Shown: one piece after another, positions 12,563 through 25,420 of the stretch
Layout: the number at the start of each line of letters is the position of its first letter
How positions within the stretch are numbered: the first letter of the stretch is position 1
Assembly: GCF_027943255.1 (NCBI RefSeq)
Contig: NC_072894.1
Location: 129,199,601 to 129,263,600 of the forward strand
DNA from: Anastrepha obliqua
Lineage: Eukaryota > Arthropoda > Insecta > Diptera > Tephritidae
Length of the DNA stretch: 64,000 nt
Reading direction: 5' to 3'
The notes under the pieces: model-generated
Database searches by the model: none
Told to the model about the DNA's origin: nothing
What the model saw: the letters and a program-made list of their open reading frames with translations, nothing else
Program-made: the position numbers and the translations under genes

Positions 12563-13367
12563 TATGCTTCGAGGATCGTACCATTGTGGCTTTCCATGAG
12601 TTAAATTTTCCAACGATATCAGATATTCAGCGCGTCAGTGCCGTGAAAAAAGATCGGCACAGATTCTTCCTTCGCCCTCTAAAAGCCACTTTTTACCTAA
12701 AACCTGCTTTGTCTGACTTTGATATATGCGCAAAACTAGATTGAGCAACAGCGATAGCACCATTATAATTTGAAAATACTTACCTTTTAGAGGTATTTAA
12801 TACCGAACGGAACGAATATCGGTCATAGCTTTTCTTCTGATGTGCAGGTGTCGAAAATAATTCGAGCTGTGAACTGAGTTCGTAGGTATAATTTTTGCGT
12901 TAAAAAACAAGCAATGCACGTCACCTACGCTATCGATATGATGCCCGTTAGCGGTTGCGAGTTTTAGGCGATTGAGAGCAAGACGAAGAATCGCACGCCC
13001 ATTTGGCTCATAAGTGACTGTTGACGGTTGAATAAGGGTTGTCGATGTAGATTATTTTACGTTGGAAGCCCAACAAGTTGATGCCAGCAAGCGCTGTTGG
13101 AGTGAATAGGCGAAGCATCATAAAAGCTTCTAGGGATGATGTGGCTCTGAAAATGTTTAAAGAAAATGTTACGCGCAAAATGTTTGGAATTTTACATGTG
13201 CACCAGGGCAAATCGCATAAGATGTCTAGATAAGCTGGTGAAATTTTACAACGCCTTAGACATAAAGCATTTAACGGAGATCCAATGACACTGGTTAATT
13301 ACTTATGTCATCCAAAGGAACACAAATACGAATACATCAGTACCGAAAATAATTGGGAAAGTTTTTG
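12563..13367. other. Non-coding stretch
   Basis: Nothing recognisable as a gene or known repeat was found. Confidence 0.4.
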
Positions 13368-13490
13368 CAGTTCTTGTTATAAAAGCATTGAATATTCTCC
13401 ATACATTTTTGGGGAATACTGCAGGAGAGGCAATTCTTGACCAGATATAAGCACAGGTTGTTTCGGAAATGTAGAACCGATTGTCGGGAG
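13368..13490 (+). repeat. Double-hairpin repeat, degenerate copy
   Basis: Colinear with the better copies at 56237 and 58475. It has TTCTTGTTAT..AGCAT, then TCTCCATACATTTTTGGGGAATACTGC, then a segment containing GATATAA, then TTTCGGAAATGTAGAACCGATTGTCG. The hairpin arms are eroded, which suggests an older insertion. Confidence 0.6.
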
Positions 13491-16400
13491 TACGCAATTG
13501 ATGAGCAAACTGCCGGCTCAAAAGAAGAAATGGGGGCCTCAACTGTGCGGGTGTATCTAATGTGCGGTAATCTAAAGTAGACACACTGCGCTTTTTAAGT
13601 AGGAACAAATTGCAATAACATTTAAGGAGAAATAAAATGATTTATGAATTTAGATATGTACATATGTATATTGTATATGAGGTCCCCAAAAAAATTGCGA
13701 TTTTTCTCACCGGAATTATGAAATTGACTACCAAGTCGTTTGTATTGAATGTATTTCGCTTATGAAGATATTCAAATCCATATATGCACACATACAGTTC
13801 TGGTTCAAGAAAAAAAGGCTTACCAGCCATTCCATACGATAAACGTTTTCAAGGAAGATATACTTGCGAGCAACCATATTTTTATGGGAAGAGTGAGAGG
13901 AGTAGTCGGAGGAGGAGTCATAATTTCGCAAGTCATAATGTATAATTTGCAATTCAAATATCACTCAAACTTCTGCCATTTCAGCAACAAAAGCAGCATT
14001 AAGAATTGCCTTATGCGCAAATAGAGTCAAATTGCATAAATGGAGAAAATGAAAAACGGAAAAAATTAAAGACGAAAAGCAAACCGTCATGAAAAAGTTC
14101 ATGGAAAGCATTCGTGCGATTATAAATGTTTGTTTTGTTGTTGTAAAAGCAAATATAACATTTCAGCAGCCACCACAAAAAAATTAACAACAAATGCATT
14201 CGTGAAGGATATCTACGCCTGGCACAGAGACAAACCGAAAATAACTTTTTCAGACGCTGAAGTGAAGGTGCGGCAGCGCAGCGGAGCGGTGGCGGCGCAG
14301 CAAAGCACTCGGCATATTATGAGTGGGTACGCCTAAACCAATATGTCAAAAATGTTAAGCAGCCACATATATGCAGATATTGGCATAACAGGCAAAAGTA
14401 TGCGAACCGATGAGGACAGACGCCGGACAGATGATCAGCAAGGCAACAAGTCTTGGCCTGGCCAAGGAGAGGCCATTTGCAGAGCATCTATGGAGCAATG
14501 AGGGAATCAGCGCGCACTTAAATAGAAAAAGACATTAATATACCCAGCGCCAACAAGAAAAATGCATGTGTACAACAACAGCAACAGCAACAAATACAAC
14601 TATAAGTATATAAGTAGTGAACGAGGCATGAGCGCCAACAAAACCAACAATAACTAAAACAATTGCAAATGAGTATGGCTTGAGTAGTGCAACAAAAAAC
14701 TGAAGCATCGAAGCGTCGGCAGTAGAGACTTTTGCATAGACAAATAGTTTTGGTCAAAGACACAAACACAAATGTGTATTTATAAGTGCATGGGAATAGC
14801 CAAAGCAACCAAGTGTTGAACTTGTGGGCCGATTAAGTACCTACGAAAAGACATGCAGCCAAGTCAAGCCAAGCGGTCAACCGGGCAAGCGGAAGCAGAG
14901 GCAGAAGAAGGCAGGCGGTCAAGTCGCCGAATTGGCAGAGAAATGAGATATGCCTGTATAAAGTTGTAAACTTTTGCCAATGAAGCCATAAAGAAAAAAT
15001 TTCCATTTCCTTGTTGATATGCGCGCAATGGCCACAGCGAATCCCAGGGTAGCTGGAGCAATGCGAGGACCAAAAAATCAGTTAACTGCAGTGCAATTGC
15101 ACCAATATTTGTTTGTGGTATTATTACGCTTTAGATCAGCATACATATGTAAAAACATGCACGCATGTGTAGGTGTATGTATATGTGTGTGTGTGTATAA
15201 ATGTATCTGTTTTTCTGGGAGGACAGTAGCGCTGTTGCAAACGGCCTTTGCTGGCCCCAAACATGGCTCCGACATGCTGCAGAAATTAGAAATGGAAGCT
15301 AAAAGCAAGCATTGCTTACAACACAAAACAACATGGCAAACATTGCCAAATGACGAGTGAAAAAACATAAACAACAACAAAATCAACAATAACACACAGC
15401 TAAGGACTGCGGCAGCTACGCGCTCGGCAGCTCGAAGGCGTATTGGAAGCGCTTACAATGGCGCATATTTATGCCACAAACAAAATTTTATGTTATTTAG
15501 CATGACAGGGGAAGGCAAACGCGCGGAGCTGTGGCCATTAGCAGGGCGGTGTAGCGTAGCCATGGCGCTGCAATTGCAACTAACAAATGCGCTATGCAAT
15601 CGATTTTAAGCGCAGCTTACGTAGGGAAATGGTGCTGCACTGCCGGCGTCGCTAACTGGTCCCCAAACGCAGGGGTGTGCCCCGTGCAAATGTTTATGAC
15701 AACTGTAAGCGGCATGAGTCTGTGGTTGTAGGTGTGTGTGTGCGTTCAAGAAGTCATCGCTTCATCATAAAAATGCCATAAGCATATTTATTATTGAAAT
15801 TAATTCAATTGCTAAGTGGCCATTGGGGGATTGGTGGCGTTGTACGAACAAGCTTTCGTGTGTCATATTTATATTTGTTCAAGTGTGGTGGAGTGTGTAC
15901 TCTTTACTTTTTTTGACAGCAAATGGATGTAATACCCAATTGGCTCATGGCAAACTTCATGCACAAATTGAGCGCCAGCAAACTTCAGGCGTCCTCTCAT
16001 CAGGCCCTACTGACTATTATCACACCGAGCCGGTACTTTAACGCATAGTAGCGATAATTTTTTTAGAATTTGCTGAGAATCTTCCAATATAAAAAAAATT
16101 GCTAGTTCTGTGTTTACAAAACAATACAATAGAGTTACAAGTATATTCAGGAAAGTCACCTTACTAAGCTTCCCTGCTATCGAACTGTTCTAGGTATACA
16201 GAACCATCCAGTATAGCCAGTGGAAGCTGATAATGCTTAGGCCAGTGGATCAGCTAATGGAACCTCAGTTAAGATTATCAGACATATAACATCAAAGAGA
16301 GCTGCAATCATGAAAAAGTTAAGAAAAGCTTCACTTATAAACAAAAATGTTCAGCTGCAAATGTTTCTGATTTTGTGTCGTAAGGTCAAAAATTTATATT

Positions 16401-16534
16401 TGAGTCAAGGAGGTAGGTTCAAACCATTCAAGATTGTTTTAAAGAGGCATGTAACGTTTGTTGCCCACATAAGTATTTTGAACTTCGCCCCTTTTATGGA
16501 ATTCAATGGAACTTCCCCCTGCGATCGGCATATA
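13491..16534. other. Long non-coding stretch
   Basis: No conserved domain was recognised. There are short CA/TG tracts near 15180-15200 and poly-CAACAA tracts near 14570. The reading frames are simple-sequence or short. Probably intergenic or intronic. Confidence 0.45.
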
Positions 16535-17780
16535 TAAGGTTGGCCAAAAAGTCTTGCGGTATTTCCGTAAGCTTGTCTTTGCAAGCGCGTAGTTCTAGTT
16601 GTATTCGTCGCATCGGTTCACGCTAGAGCTTTTTGGAAAGCTCTTTTCACGTGCTAACACGTGTTTGATTAATTGTTGTTTGCTTTTAGTCGTTCGTGAG
16701 TTATAGCGTCGCAAACATGGAGCAAAATAAAGAGAAAATATGGCATATTTTACAGTACTACTTCGATAAAGGCAAAAATGCATCTCATGCTGCCAATAAC
16801 ATTTGTGCAGTTTATCGACCCGATACAGTTTCCATTTCCACCGCACAACGATGGTTTCAACGTTTTCGTTCTGGTGCAGTGGTGATCGAAGATGCGCCTC
16901 GGTCCGGAAGGCCTGTCGTCGAAAATTGCGATAAAATCGCTGAATTGATCGAAAGAGACCGGCATAGTAGCAGCCGTAGCATCGGCCAAGAGCTCGGCAT
17001 GAGTCATCAAACCGTTATAAACCATTTGAAAAAGCTTGGATTCAAAAAGAAGCTCGATGTATGGGTGCCACACGACTTGACGCAAAAAAACATTTTTGCC
17101 CGTATGGATGCATGCGAATCGCTTCTGAATCGCAACAAAATCGACCCGTTTTTGAAGCGGATGGTGACTGGCGATGAAAAGTGGGTCACTTACGACAACG
17201 TGAAGCGCAAACGGTCGTGCTCGAAAAGCGGTGAAGCTGCCCAGACGGTGGCCAAGCCTGGATTGATGGCCAGGAAGGTTCTTCTGTGTGTTTGGTGGGA
17301 TTGGCAGGGAATCATCCACTATGTACTGCTAACAACTGGACCGCTTGAATGCAGCACTCATACAGAAGAGGCCATCTTTGATCAACAGAGGCCGAATTGT
17401 CTTCCATCAGGACAACGCCAGGCCACACACATTTTTGGTGACGCGCCAGAAGCTCCGGGAGCTCGGATGGGAGGTTCTTTTGCATCCACCGTATAGTCCG
17501 GATCTCGCACCAAGTGATTACCACCTATTTCTATCCATGGCAAACGAGCTTGGTAGTCGGAAGTTGTCCACAAGAGAGTCCTGTGAAAATTAGCTCTCCG
17601 AGTTTTTTTACAATAGGGAAGCGAGCTTCTATAAGAAGGGCATTATGAAGTTGGCATCTCGTTGGGAACTCGTCATCGAACAAAACGGCGCATATTTGAC
17701 TTAAATCGCATTATTATAACCAATTTTATGAACAATTGAAAATTCAATAAAAATACTGCAAGACTTTTTTGACAACCTTA
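16535..17780 (+). mobile_element. mariner element, mellifera/irritans-type
   Basis: A 1246-bp element with TA on both sides (16533-16534 and 17781-17782). The ends match over about 29 bases with three mismatches: TAAGGTTGGCCAAAAAGTCT at the left, continuing TGCGGTATTT, against TAAGGTTGTCAAAAAAGTCT at the right. The transposase lies on the plus strand and is broken. Confidence 0.92.
16717..17704 (+). pseudogene. mariner transposase with frameshift and stop
   Basis: Starts MEQNKEKIWHILQYYF at the first family-like methionine (16717). The helix-turn-helix region (STAQRWFQRFRSG, SGRPVVEN, MSHQTVINHLKKLG) is followed by WVPHDLTQKN, MVTGDEKWVTYDN and VLLCVWWDWQGIIHYVLL. Near 17335-17345 the frame shifts. 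The sequence resumes one frame away as MNAALIQKRP, then FHQDNARPHT and YSPDLAPSDYHLF, with 34 residues between the last two aspartates. A TAG then follows CEN at about 17590. The family C-terminus (KGIMKLASRWELVIEQNGAY) still follows, ending at TAA 17702-17704. All three catalytic acids survive, but at least one frameshift and one nonsense codon make it a pseudogene. Confidence 0.9.
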
Positions 17781-18799
17781 TATTTGCATCCCTAGAAAAT
17801 ATGTTGCTTGGGTCCATACCAACAATCAGGCATGTTGAGGGCTCTAGTATATTACACATCTACCCCAATATGAATTTGCATTATCCCAGCTATGCGGTAT
17901 TGAGAATTATATTCAAGTATTTGCATCGAGTTGTAAGCACGGCTTCTGGCTTTCAATTGGAATTTAATTTTCGACTGAATAATGAAGTTCTCTATAAATC
18001 TGGCTTCGTATTGTAAAACATCAGATCCTCTACTCAAATCCAGAGCACTTATTGGAATACAGCACAGCTTTTATGTTGAGTCTTAGTTCCCGCACAAAAC
18101 CCGCATGTGAAAGAATTTATCATAAGGCGTCTAACCTCGATTTCTTGAGAGACTTTCTCATGGTTTTCCTTACCCCCCATGTTTGTGGTATCATCGAAAT
18201 ACCGACATTTCTCCTGCTTGTGGTGTCTAAGTCGTGAATATCACCAAATAGCGCATATTACCTACTCGGTTGTGAATTCTCGAACTGCATTGTCTGCATA
18301 AACTACAGCCATTCAAAGTCCCCAGAATGGGTCCCTTAGAACCCAGTATCTTCAGGAAGTTGCTATTTTGGGTATTAAAATTTGAGAGCTTGAGGCTCTG
18401 TCGGTAAGTACTGATGTTACCCCGCCACCAGGGCTATGATGATTGGCTCAACCACGTCCTCCGATCGAAATTCCTTACCTTTGGAACATGCATTCATTAT
18501 ATTCATCGCTAGTGATTCAGCGCCGGCAATTACAACCACCGAACCTTCACCGGTAGCCGCGGTCTCGTATACTTCATATACCCGATGGGCTCATATACCT
18601 CCGAAGCTCTTTTCTCATAGGAACCCTCTTTCTGAAATCTTCTCATGGGCTTATTACGTGCCAGTTTAGTTTGCGGGTGGTGCTCATTCACACTACAAAA
18701 TACCGATAAGGACACTTCTCGTTGCTTACGCCAATTGCCCATCACTCATCTTCTGAGTGTTTCCCTATTCGCTGCTTGCTGAACCGTCTAATAAGAGAT
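17781..18799. other. Non-coding stretch
   Basis: No conserved domain was recognised on either strand. It may contain decayed retrotransposon DNA, since a non-LTR tail follows directly, but nothing specific can be supported. Confidence 0.4.
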
Positions 18800-19190
18800 C
18801 TTCTTCTTCTTGATCGGGGCGATAACCGCATACGCGATTTTGACCGAGTTTAACAAAACCCATAAGTCATTTCTTTCTCGTGTTAACCGACGACAGTTGG
18901 ACACACCAAGTAACGCCAATTCCTTTTCCACCTTATTTTTCCAAAGTAGAGCAGGCCTTCCCCTTTCTCTGCTACCACCAGCTGGTACCGCATCGAATAC
19001 TTTCAGAGCCGGAGCGTTTGTATCCATTCGGACAACATGAACCAGTTAACGAAGCCGTTGGAGTTTTATTCGCTCCACCATGCCTACGATACTCATCGTC
19101 GCCAAAGTGTAAAGGTCCAAAAATCGTCCGCAGAATATTTCTCTCAAACATTCCAAGGGATGCCTCGTCGGATATTTTCATCGTCCTTTA
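18800..19190 (-). pseudogene. Non-LTR reverse transcriptase C-terminal remnant
   Basis: Two overlapping minus-strand frames read SLGMFERNILRTIFGPLHF, then MDTNAPALKVFDAVP, RGRPALLWKN and a W/R-rich tail. This order (GVFERKILR motif, MD-x-x-AP-x-x-K-x-FDA, GRP-x-x-W) is the C-terminal part of RTE-type non-LTR retrotransposon proteins after the RT domain. The frame changes at least once, and the catalytic RT motifs are absent. It resembles the fragment at 56370-57025. Confidence 0.6.
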
Positions 19191-20569
19191 AGGGACCAAA
19201 ATACTTCTAATGGGAAAACTAAGCATATCTACCTCACCTCACCTCGACATAATGGCTTTGCAGTATTCGTCTTTGTCCTCAGTATCTGTTCAAGCATTTG
19301 GCTTTGCGTAACAACATCCCAGAGGCAAAGGTATTACACAGACTTAGCAAATACTTAAAACGCTTTGTGTTCCGCAAGTAATCGTTAAAGTTCTGTACTG
19401 AAAGTGAAAATGTTTTCACAAGGAACTTTAAGTACCTGCTTACTTTGTGTCAACTGCGAAACACTAAAATGACATTAAAAATATATTTTACAACTACTTA
19501 AAAGCAATAGCAAAGTAGTGGTAACAAAAAACAAAAACAAAAATAAATGATGTTTCTTAGGGGCACAGGGAGTGGAAGAAAAAGCAGGGATACCGCTTTC
19601 CATTACTTTGTGTTCTGTCTTTGCTTGGAAAAAATGTAGTAAACTTCTTCTACTAAGTAAACGGCTAGGTAACTATTGCAAACGCACATACACACGTAGC
19701 TAAATATGGTTTAGAATTTAGAGAGCAAGATGAATAAACGACCCTCAGCCTGAGTATTCCCTTACGCTCTACTGGCATATCCTTGCACTCGTTGCACGTT
19801 GACCCTATCAAATTTGCACTAAACAAATTTATGGTAAGTCTGCTTTTGTAGCCTCCATAAAAATGTTTCAACCAAACATCAAACAAAGGGCTATTGTGCA
19901 TTCTGTTGCGCAGCAGTAAAAGTTTCGCCCGTCGAAGAACAAAAGTGAGCAACAGCAAAACAAATGATTGCAGACAAAGTAATTAAATGGTCAAGGCATT
20001 TTAATTGAAAGTTATTGCATTTTTATTGGCGCTCTCTTAACGGTGCGCCAATATTGGAAAGAGCATTCCACACCAACAACGTCACACCTGACCACAAAGC
20101 AATCAAAAGATTACAAATGGAAATTCGCACTTATGTATCTGCAAAACAAACAAAATATCGAACAAATCGAAAAAATCGAAAAATATAAAAAACGGAAAAC
20201 TGCAAAACTGCAAAACACACAATTTTGAAATTGTAGAATTTTACTACCCACCAACATTATTGGCAGATACATTTCCAGCACACACTCCGATTTGATTGCT
20301 GCAAGTGTGGGAAGAGTGTGAAAGGATCTTAGGGCAGTTTGATGCTATTTTTAAGAGCTAACAGCTTTGGGTTTTACTGTTGATGACGCTGCTGATGGAG
20401 CCGATAGTGTTGGTGATGTTGACAATAATGCTTAATGTCATTGCTGGCCAAAAATACACCGTACCTATGCTTGTGGGGGCAAAATGTTCTACCTTGCCCA
20501 ATATAATGAGACATTCGAGGGTCGCTTGAAAAGTCCATGCAAAGATTGAGGCTATATTTGTAGCATCTC
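19191..20569. other. Non-coding stretch
   Basis: No gene or repeat was supported. Contains A-rich tracts near 20140-20220. Confidence 0.4.
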
Positions 20570-20870
20570 GGTTGATTTTCCATTTCCATCACGACAATGC
20601 ACCAACTCATGCCCTAACAGTTGTGATCGTAAAATGAATGGAAATTGGGTTCCAACCCGTTTCACATCCTCCCTGTTTTCCAGACTTGGCTTCCTCGGAT
20701 CCCTCGGACTACTATTTTTTGCCCAGTTTAAAGAAATGGCTGCCAGATTTTATTCAAACGAAAAAGTGATTGCAGAAACGAGTGGCTATTTTTCAGACTT
20801 GGACGAATCCTCCATTTTACTCGATTGCTTGGTGCATTATTTTCAATTTCTTAACTCAATAGAGTAGGGA
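20570..20870 (+). pseudogene. mariner transposase remnant (C-terminal half)
   Basis: Broken plus-strand frames give HFHHDNAPTHALTVV (second catalytic acid), then a shifted frame with the decayed SPDLA..SDYY region, then YSNEKVIAETSGYFSDLDES. The nucleotide sequence is colinear with 48045-48300, so the two are copies of one decayed mariner lineage. No termini were identified. Confidence 0.65.
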
Positions 20871-23004
20871 AGCGCACATCTTTTGATGACAAAACAGGTC
20901 TGAGGCACTCAAAAACATACTCTGTACTATGAAAGCATGTAACGCCATTACGAACATCGTCGTAAAAAGCAACACTAGCGTTGGAAAGGCTATGCCCAAA
21001 GGATATCTGGTGAGAGGAACTGTTGTGAAGCTCACAAATTTTGGGGCTGATCGGAGATATCGTCTGATTCCCCGATATGGAGATGGTGGGGCAATAGGCA
21101 TGGTTAAGTGGATTTGCTGTATGCAGCTCCTCAGGATTTCATAGAAAGCCAGTAGGATAATCCTCCCTCCAAGACTGGCTAGCAGTAATTCCACGGATAG
21201 AAGCTGCTTACAGGGCGAAAATCAAGTTTCACACTTTTCGTCTTTCTTTATTTTGCGCCACTTGAACCACACTAATAAAAATTCATATTGGCTATAGTCA
21301 AGAATTTGCTTGAAGAATTAATGTTGTACATTTTTCGAAGCCACCGAACACTTGCTAGGGTGGCACGTCACACGAAAGACCTTAAGTGCTTTTTATTGGT
21401 ATGGTATGTAAAGTTTAAAAGCTTTGTGGATAAATCTGCTTCGATTGAGGCTTTGGAAGCGAACCCTACTAAAGTTATTCACGATATACCGAGCGATTAA
21501 TTAAAAATTGGTGTTTACGGATGGGCGCATTACGTTGCAGTTGCGGTCAACATCTTTAAAAAAATAAAAGTCGTGAATGGTTCTACCTCTAAATTTATAA
21601 TCCTTTACTACTTTCACACTGTCTTCTAACAAAAATTCTGCTGGGCTTGAGTTCGGGCAAAAGTTCTTCAAAAAAAATCTTTTACTGCTTCAAAATCCGA
21701 GGAAACTGTAAAAATTGTTTAAAATTTAACAGTATTACGTGGAATTAAAGGAAGCATTTCATGAAAGTCATAAAAGTTCTAGATAACTTTGTTTCCTAAT
21801 TTCAAAACATTTTAATTAAAACTCTGCAAAAGTATTACTCACGCAAAAAGCCATCAACGATATCTAAGCTCATATTGCATATTTTCGTCATAAATTGCTT
21901 CAGCCTAAGTAAATGCGTAGCCTTATGAGATCCGCCATTGTCAACACCGTAATCTGCAGCGACATGGCACTTGGATATTTTTCATAACTTCCCAGCGAGT
22001 CAACATGTCGGGCTCGCTCACAGGCACCTCCAGCAGTCGAACAGTCCGCCACAACGTTTTTTGTCTGCATTCTGTGAATAAATGGCGATAATAATAGGCA
22101 CTTGCGGCCTAGCCAATATGCAACAAGCACACGCACGACAGACAAACAGACAGACGGACAGACAGTCAGCGCACGAAGCCTAACAACAGCGTAAATAGCG
22201 TTTGTATGAATATTTCTGCATATGGATGCGTGCATGTGTGTGTGTGAGAGTTTACGCGCACTGTCAGTGTATGTTTTAAGTTTTATGTGTTTTTGATTGG
22301 AAAATGTTGCAAACACTTTAAAATGCACTTGACATTAATAACAAGACGGGCGCGATTGATATAGCAGGCAGTAAAATTTACACTTCCATACGCAAGTGAG
22401 ATATTCGCTCGGACTGCAAGTATTTCACGCCTGCATTTGCTGAGTATTTCATGCACTCTCCTTGACCATGATTTCGTTGCGGGGCTGTGGAACTCTGCAG
22501 GCTTACAGATAATTTACTTTTTAACACAAAGTATTCGCTCTAAGCCAGCAGCATGCCAGGCCTACTACATATTTGCTGCATGAAATGTAAACTGTTTACT
22601 TAAGACAAAGGTTTGATTTTTGACTACCAACAGACAAGCAAAGCTAAGCAAATAGAAAAAACAGAGATGATGTAAATTGCGCTTTGCTAAACAGAGAGTT
22701 CGAGGAAAATGAAAAAAAAAGTATTGCACAGAAGACAGCGCTCAAGCTTGGTTAAAGCCAGTAGCAACTACTACTGCTATCTTTTTCTCCCAGTGGAGCA
22801 TAGGGCCCCAACAATACCTCTAAATGGTAACTCTGTTGTTCGTTTCTCTGCATTTGCAGTCCACAAATATCCACTGTCATTCAGTTTGCCATCGACAGTT
22901 CATCGCTCGATCCCAGAGCACTTCGTTTTTTTAGAATCTGCCGGAAGTACTTGGATCTTATGATCAATAGATTGTGAACATTTCCAGGCTTCCGAACCAT
23001 AATA
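20871..23004. other. Non-coding stretch
   Basis: No gene was recognised. It includes a short (CAGA)n-like tract around 22137-22165 and a TG tract near 22236. Confidence 0.45.
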
Positions 23005-23079
23005 TACGAAGTGTGTTTAAAAAGTATTGCGAGTTTTGTGTTTTTTCAAAAATTATTTGATTATTCATTCTTTCTATAT

Positions 23080-24790
23080 TATAATATTTTGTCCCTTTTA
23101 AAGTAATCTCCATGAGATATTCTGCACCTTTGATCAAAGTTTTTTCTAATCTTCGAAGCACTTCAAAAAACCATTTTTTTCTGATTCAGCTCCTCCTTCG
23201 ATTCCGTCTTTATCTCGTCAATCGTAGCGTAGCATCGTCCTTTCATGGGCCTCTTCAGTTTCAGGAACAAGAAAAAGTCACAGGGGGCCAGATCTGGGGA
23301 ATATGGTGGCTGTGGCATCATTAGTTGCTGTTTTGGACCAAAAAGTCGCGCATAAGCAACGATGTGTAATAGGGCGGGTCGATTTAAAAATCGCTCATTG
23401 CTCTGTGAAAATCGTATTCTAGGGATCAAAATAAGAAACTTTGCCGAAGGAACCATACCTCTAAAACGAATTCTGATGTCCCCCAATTTGGGTCGAACTT
23501 TTGGGTAGGGGCAAATTTTGAAAAATCCCACTTTGACCCATTTAGAGTGCTCCAATCGAGTCCAAATGTATGACCGACCCCCACTTACTTTGAACGGCCG
23601 ATCCACCCATGCCAGTGGCACACCCCCTGGAACTCCCCTGGGGGGTTCCCCATACAATCATTTCAAAATATCACCATTTTTGGCCTTTACATGAAAAAAT
23701 AAGCTAATGGCTATGATTTTTCTTTATTTTTGTTTATTTATAATAATATTTATTATTTATTTATAATAATATCTATTTTTACTCTTAAGAAATTTATTTA
23801 GTCAGAACATATGTAAATGAAAAAATTAATTTAAGTGAGTTATAGAAAAGAAACTAAAAAGTTCGACCTAAATTGGGGGACATCAGAATTCGTTTTAGAG
23901 GTATGGTTCCTTCGGCAAAGTTTCTTATTTTGATCCCTAGAATATGATTTTCACAGAGCAATGGGCGATTTTTTTGCCTCCCCACAAATCGACCCGGCCT
24001 AATGTGTAAGCAAGGGGCGCCAAGAGCCAATTTTTATTCTTCCACAAATCCGGGCGTTTCTGGCGGATTGCTTCGCGCAAATTGCGCATAACTTGCAGAT
24101 AATATTCCTTATTGACCGTTTTACCCTGTGGCAAGAACTCACGATGCACAACGCCCCTGCAATCGAAGAAAACGGTAAGCAAGACTTTTACATTCGACCG
24201 AACTTGGCGCGCTTTTTTCGATATTGGTTCGTACTGCAGCTTCCATTGAGATGATTGAGCTTTGGTTTCCACGTCATAACCATAAACCCACGATTCGTCA
24301 CCAGTTATGTCCCTCTGGAGCAAATTTGGGTCGTCGCGGACAGAGTCCAACATCTCATTAGCAATGTTCATGCGGTGCTGCTTTTGGTCGAAATTGAGCA
24401 GTTTGGGTACGAATTTTGCGGCCACCCGTCTCATGCCCAAGTCATTGAAAAAAATCGAGTAGCTCGAGCAAATCGATATGTCTAGGTCCTCAGCAACTTC
24501 TCTAACGGTGATTCGACGATCCGCCAATACCATTTTTTTCACATCATCAATTTTTTCGTCTGATGTTGAAATGATCGTCCGGCACGCTTTTCGTCGTTTA
24601 CATCTTCTCGGCCTTCTGAGAACATTTTGTACCACCGATTGTGTTGCTTTGGTCCAAAGTAGCTTTTCCGTATGACACAGTCAACATTCGTTTTTCACAC
24701 AAAATTTGATACAGGTTCTTTGATCCATCTTTTTGAAAAGGTAAAAATCGAAGACGAGCCGAAACACGTGCAAGCAAAGCAGCTGTCATT
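23080..24790 (-). pseudogene. mariner transposase interrupted by a MITE
   Basis: The N-terminal part (minus strand, from about 24790) is frame-damaged: RMLTVSYGKATLDQSN in one frame, then KKMVLADRRITVREVAEDL and GMRRVAAKFVPKLLNFDQKQ in another. ITGDESWVYGYD, LLTVFFDCRGVVHREFLP and KRPDLWKNKNWLL follow. The second catalytic region (normally HHDNAP) is damaged (LLAPLAYT), and just there the 632-bp MITE is inserted. Beyond it the frame resumes with AYARLFGPKQQLMMP, PYSPDLAPCDFFLF and LKRPMKGRCYATIDEIK, then decays toward the C-terminus. The middle aspartate is not visible, so the protein was probably dead or dying before the insertion. Confidence 0.85.
23370..24001. mobile_element. 632-bp hAT-like MITE with long inverted repeats
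   Basis: Flanked by the 8-bp duplication ATGTGTAA (23362-23369 and 24002-24009). The ends read TAGGGCGGGTCGA and, inverted, TAGGCCGGGTCGA. The inverted repeats extend about 135 bases inward, with a 10-15 base gap near the left end. They include shared segments such as CAAAATAAGAAACTTTGCCG and CCTCTAAAACGAATTCTGAT. An 8-bp duplication plus TAGGG-type ends points to the hAT superfamily. No transposase is encoded. Confidence 0.9.
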
Positions 24791-24934
24791 CAAAATGGCC
24801 GAACTCGTCGGCATGAGGGAGAGACATGAGTACCAACACATCGCCACAAAAGAATCGAAATTCGAATATACATGACCTGCAAAAACTCAAAATTCGCTAT
24901 ACTTTTTGAACAAACCTCGTAAAACTGATTTTAT

Positions 24935-25310
24935 GTGGGAGTTCAATATTCACAGATTTGTCTCTTGTCTAGTTTGACCTGACTGCCATATATTGCGCTA
25001 CACCCTAAACACGGCTTTGGCCTTAACAATTCGAATAGCAACGTCTTCGTCGACCCCACTCTTATTTGTAACTATACTACCCAAGTACGAAAATCGTTCG
25101 ACAGCTGCAATGTCCTATGACTAAGATGGCCTTTACACTGATTGGTAGCCGCTGCCCCTTATTTTCGTTTTGTCAATGTTTATCGTAAGGCCAGCACACT
25201 TTGCATTTTTGTTTAAATTCTCTGAATTATTCTGCAGCTCATTCAATTTGTGACTTTGAGACCTACATCATCAGGGCGCCTTGTATACCCAGTCGGCTAT
25301 TGACTGTAGA
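24935..25310 (-). pseudogene. Non-LTR reverse transcriptase fragment
   Basis: The minus strand shows VERFSYLGSIVTNKSGVDED followed by VAIRIVKAKAVF, preceded by a damaged CAGLTINIDKTK-like segment. F-x-YLGS-x-V downstream of G-x-x-x-N-x-x-KTK is the RT thumb region of many insect non-LTR elements. The catalytic YADD is missing and the frame is broken. It lies just outside the right end of the split mariner. Confidence 0.6.
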
Positions 25311-25420
25311 TCGCTTCCAGAGTTAGCTCCTTTTCTAGTTCCGTCTTCTAAACTGAGCGATATACGAGTACGTTCGACGTACTCATCTTAAGCAAGTTCG
25401 TACCTGCCTTAGCAAGCTCG

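Larger units (their letters stand above)
23007..24919 (-). mobile_element. mariner element split by a hAT-like MITE
   Basis: TA lies on both sides (23005-23006 and 24920-24921). The ends are imperfect inverted repeats: CGAAGTGTGTTTAAAAAGTA at the left against CGAGGTTTGTTCAAAAAGTA at the right, both continuing T/AGCGAATTTTG-like. Removing the 632-bp insert and its 8-bp duplication leaves 1273 bp, the normal mariner length. The lineage differs from those at 4209, 11265 and 16535. Confidence 0.88.

Noticed and set aside
14518..14808. Cysteine-rich minus-strand frame
   Set aside because: Composition comes from CAACAG/ACAACA runs read in antisense.
22100..22260. (CAGA)n and TG tracts as possible regulatory elements
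   Set aside because: Ordinary short microsatellites with no promoter or gene context.
23370..23657. Proline/glycine-rich minus-strand frame starting MYGEPPRGVP
   Set aside because: It reads through the hAT-like MITE and then into the mariner remnant; the first part is not a real protein.
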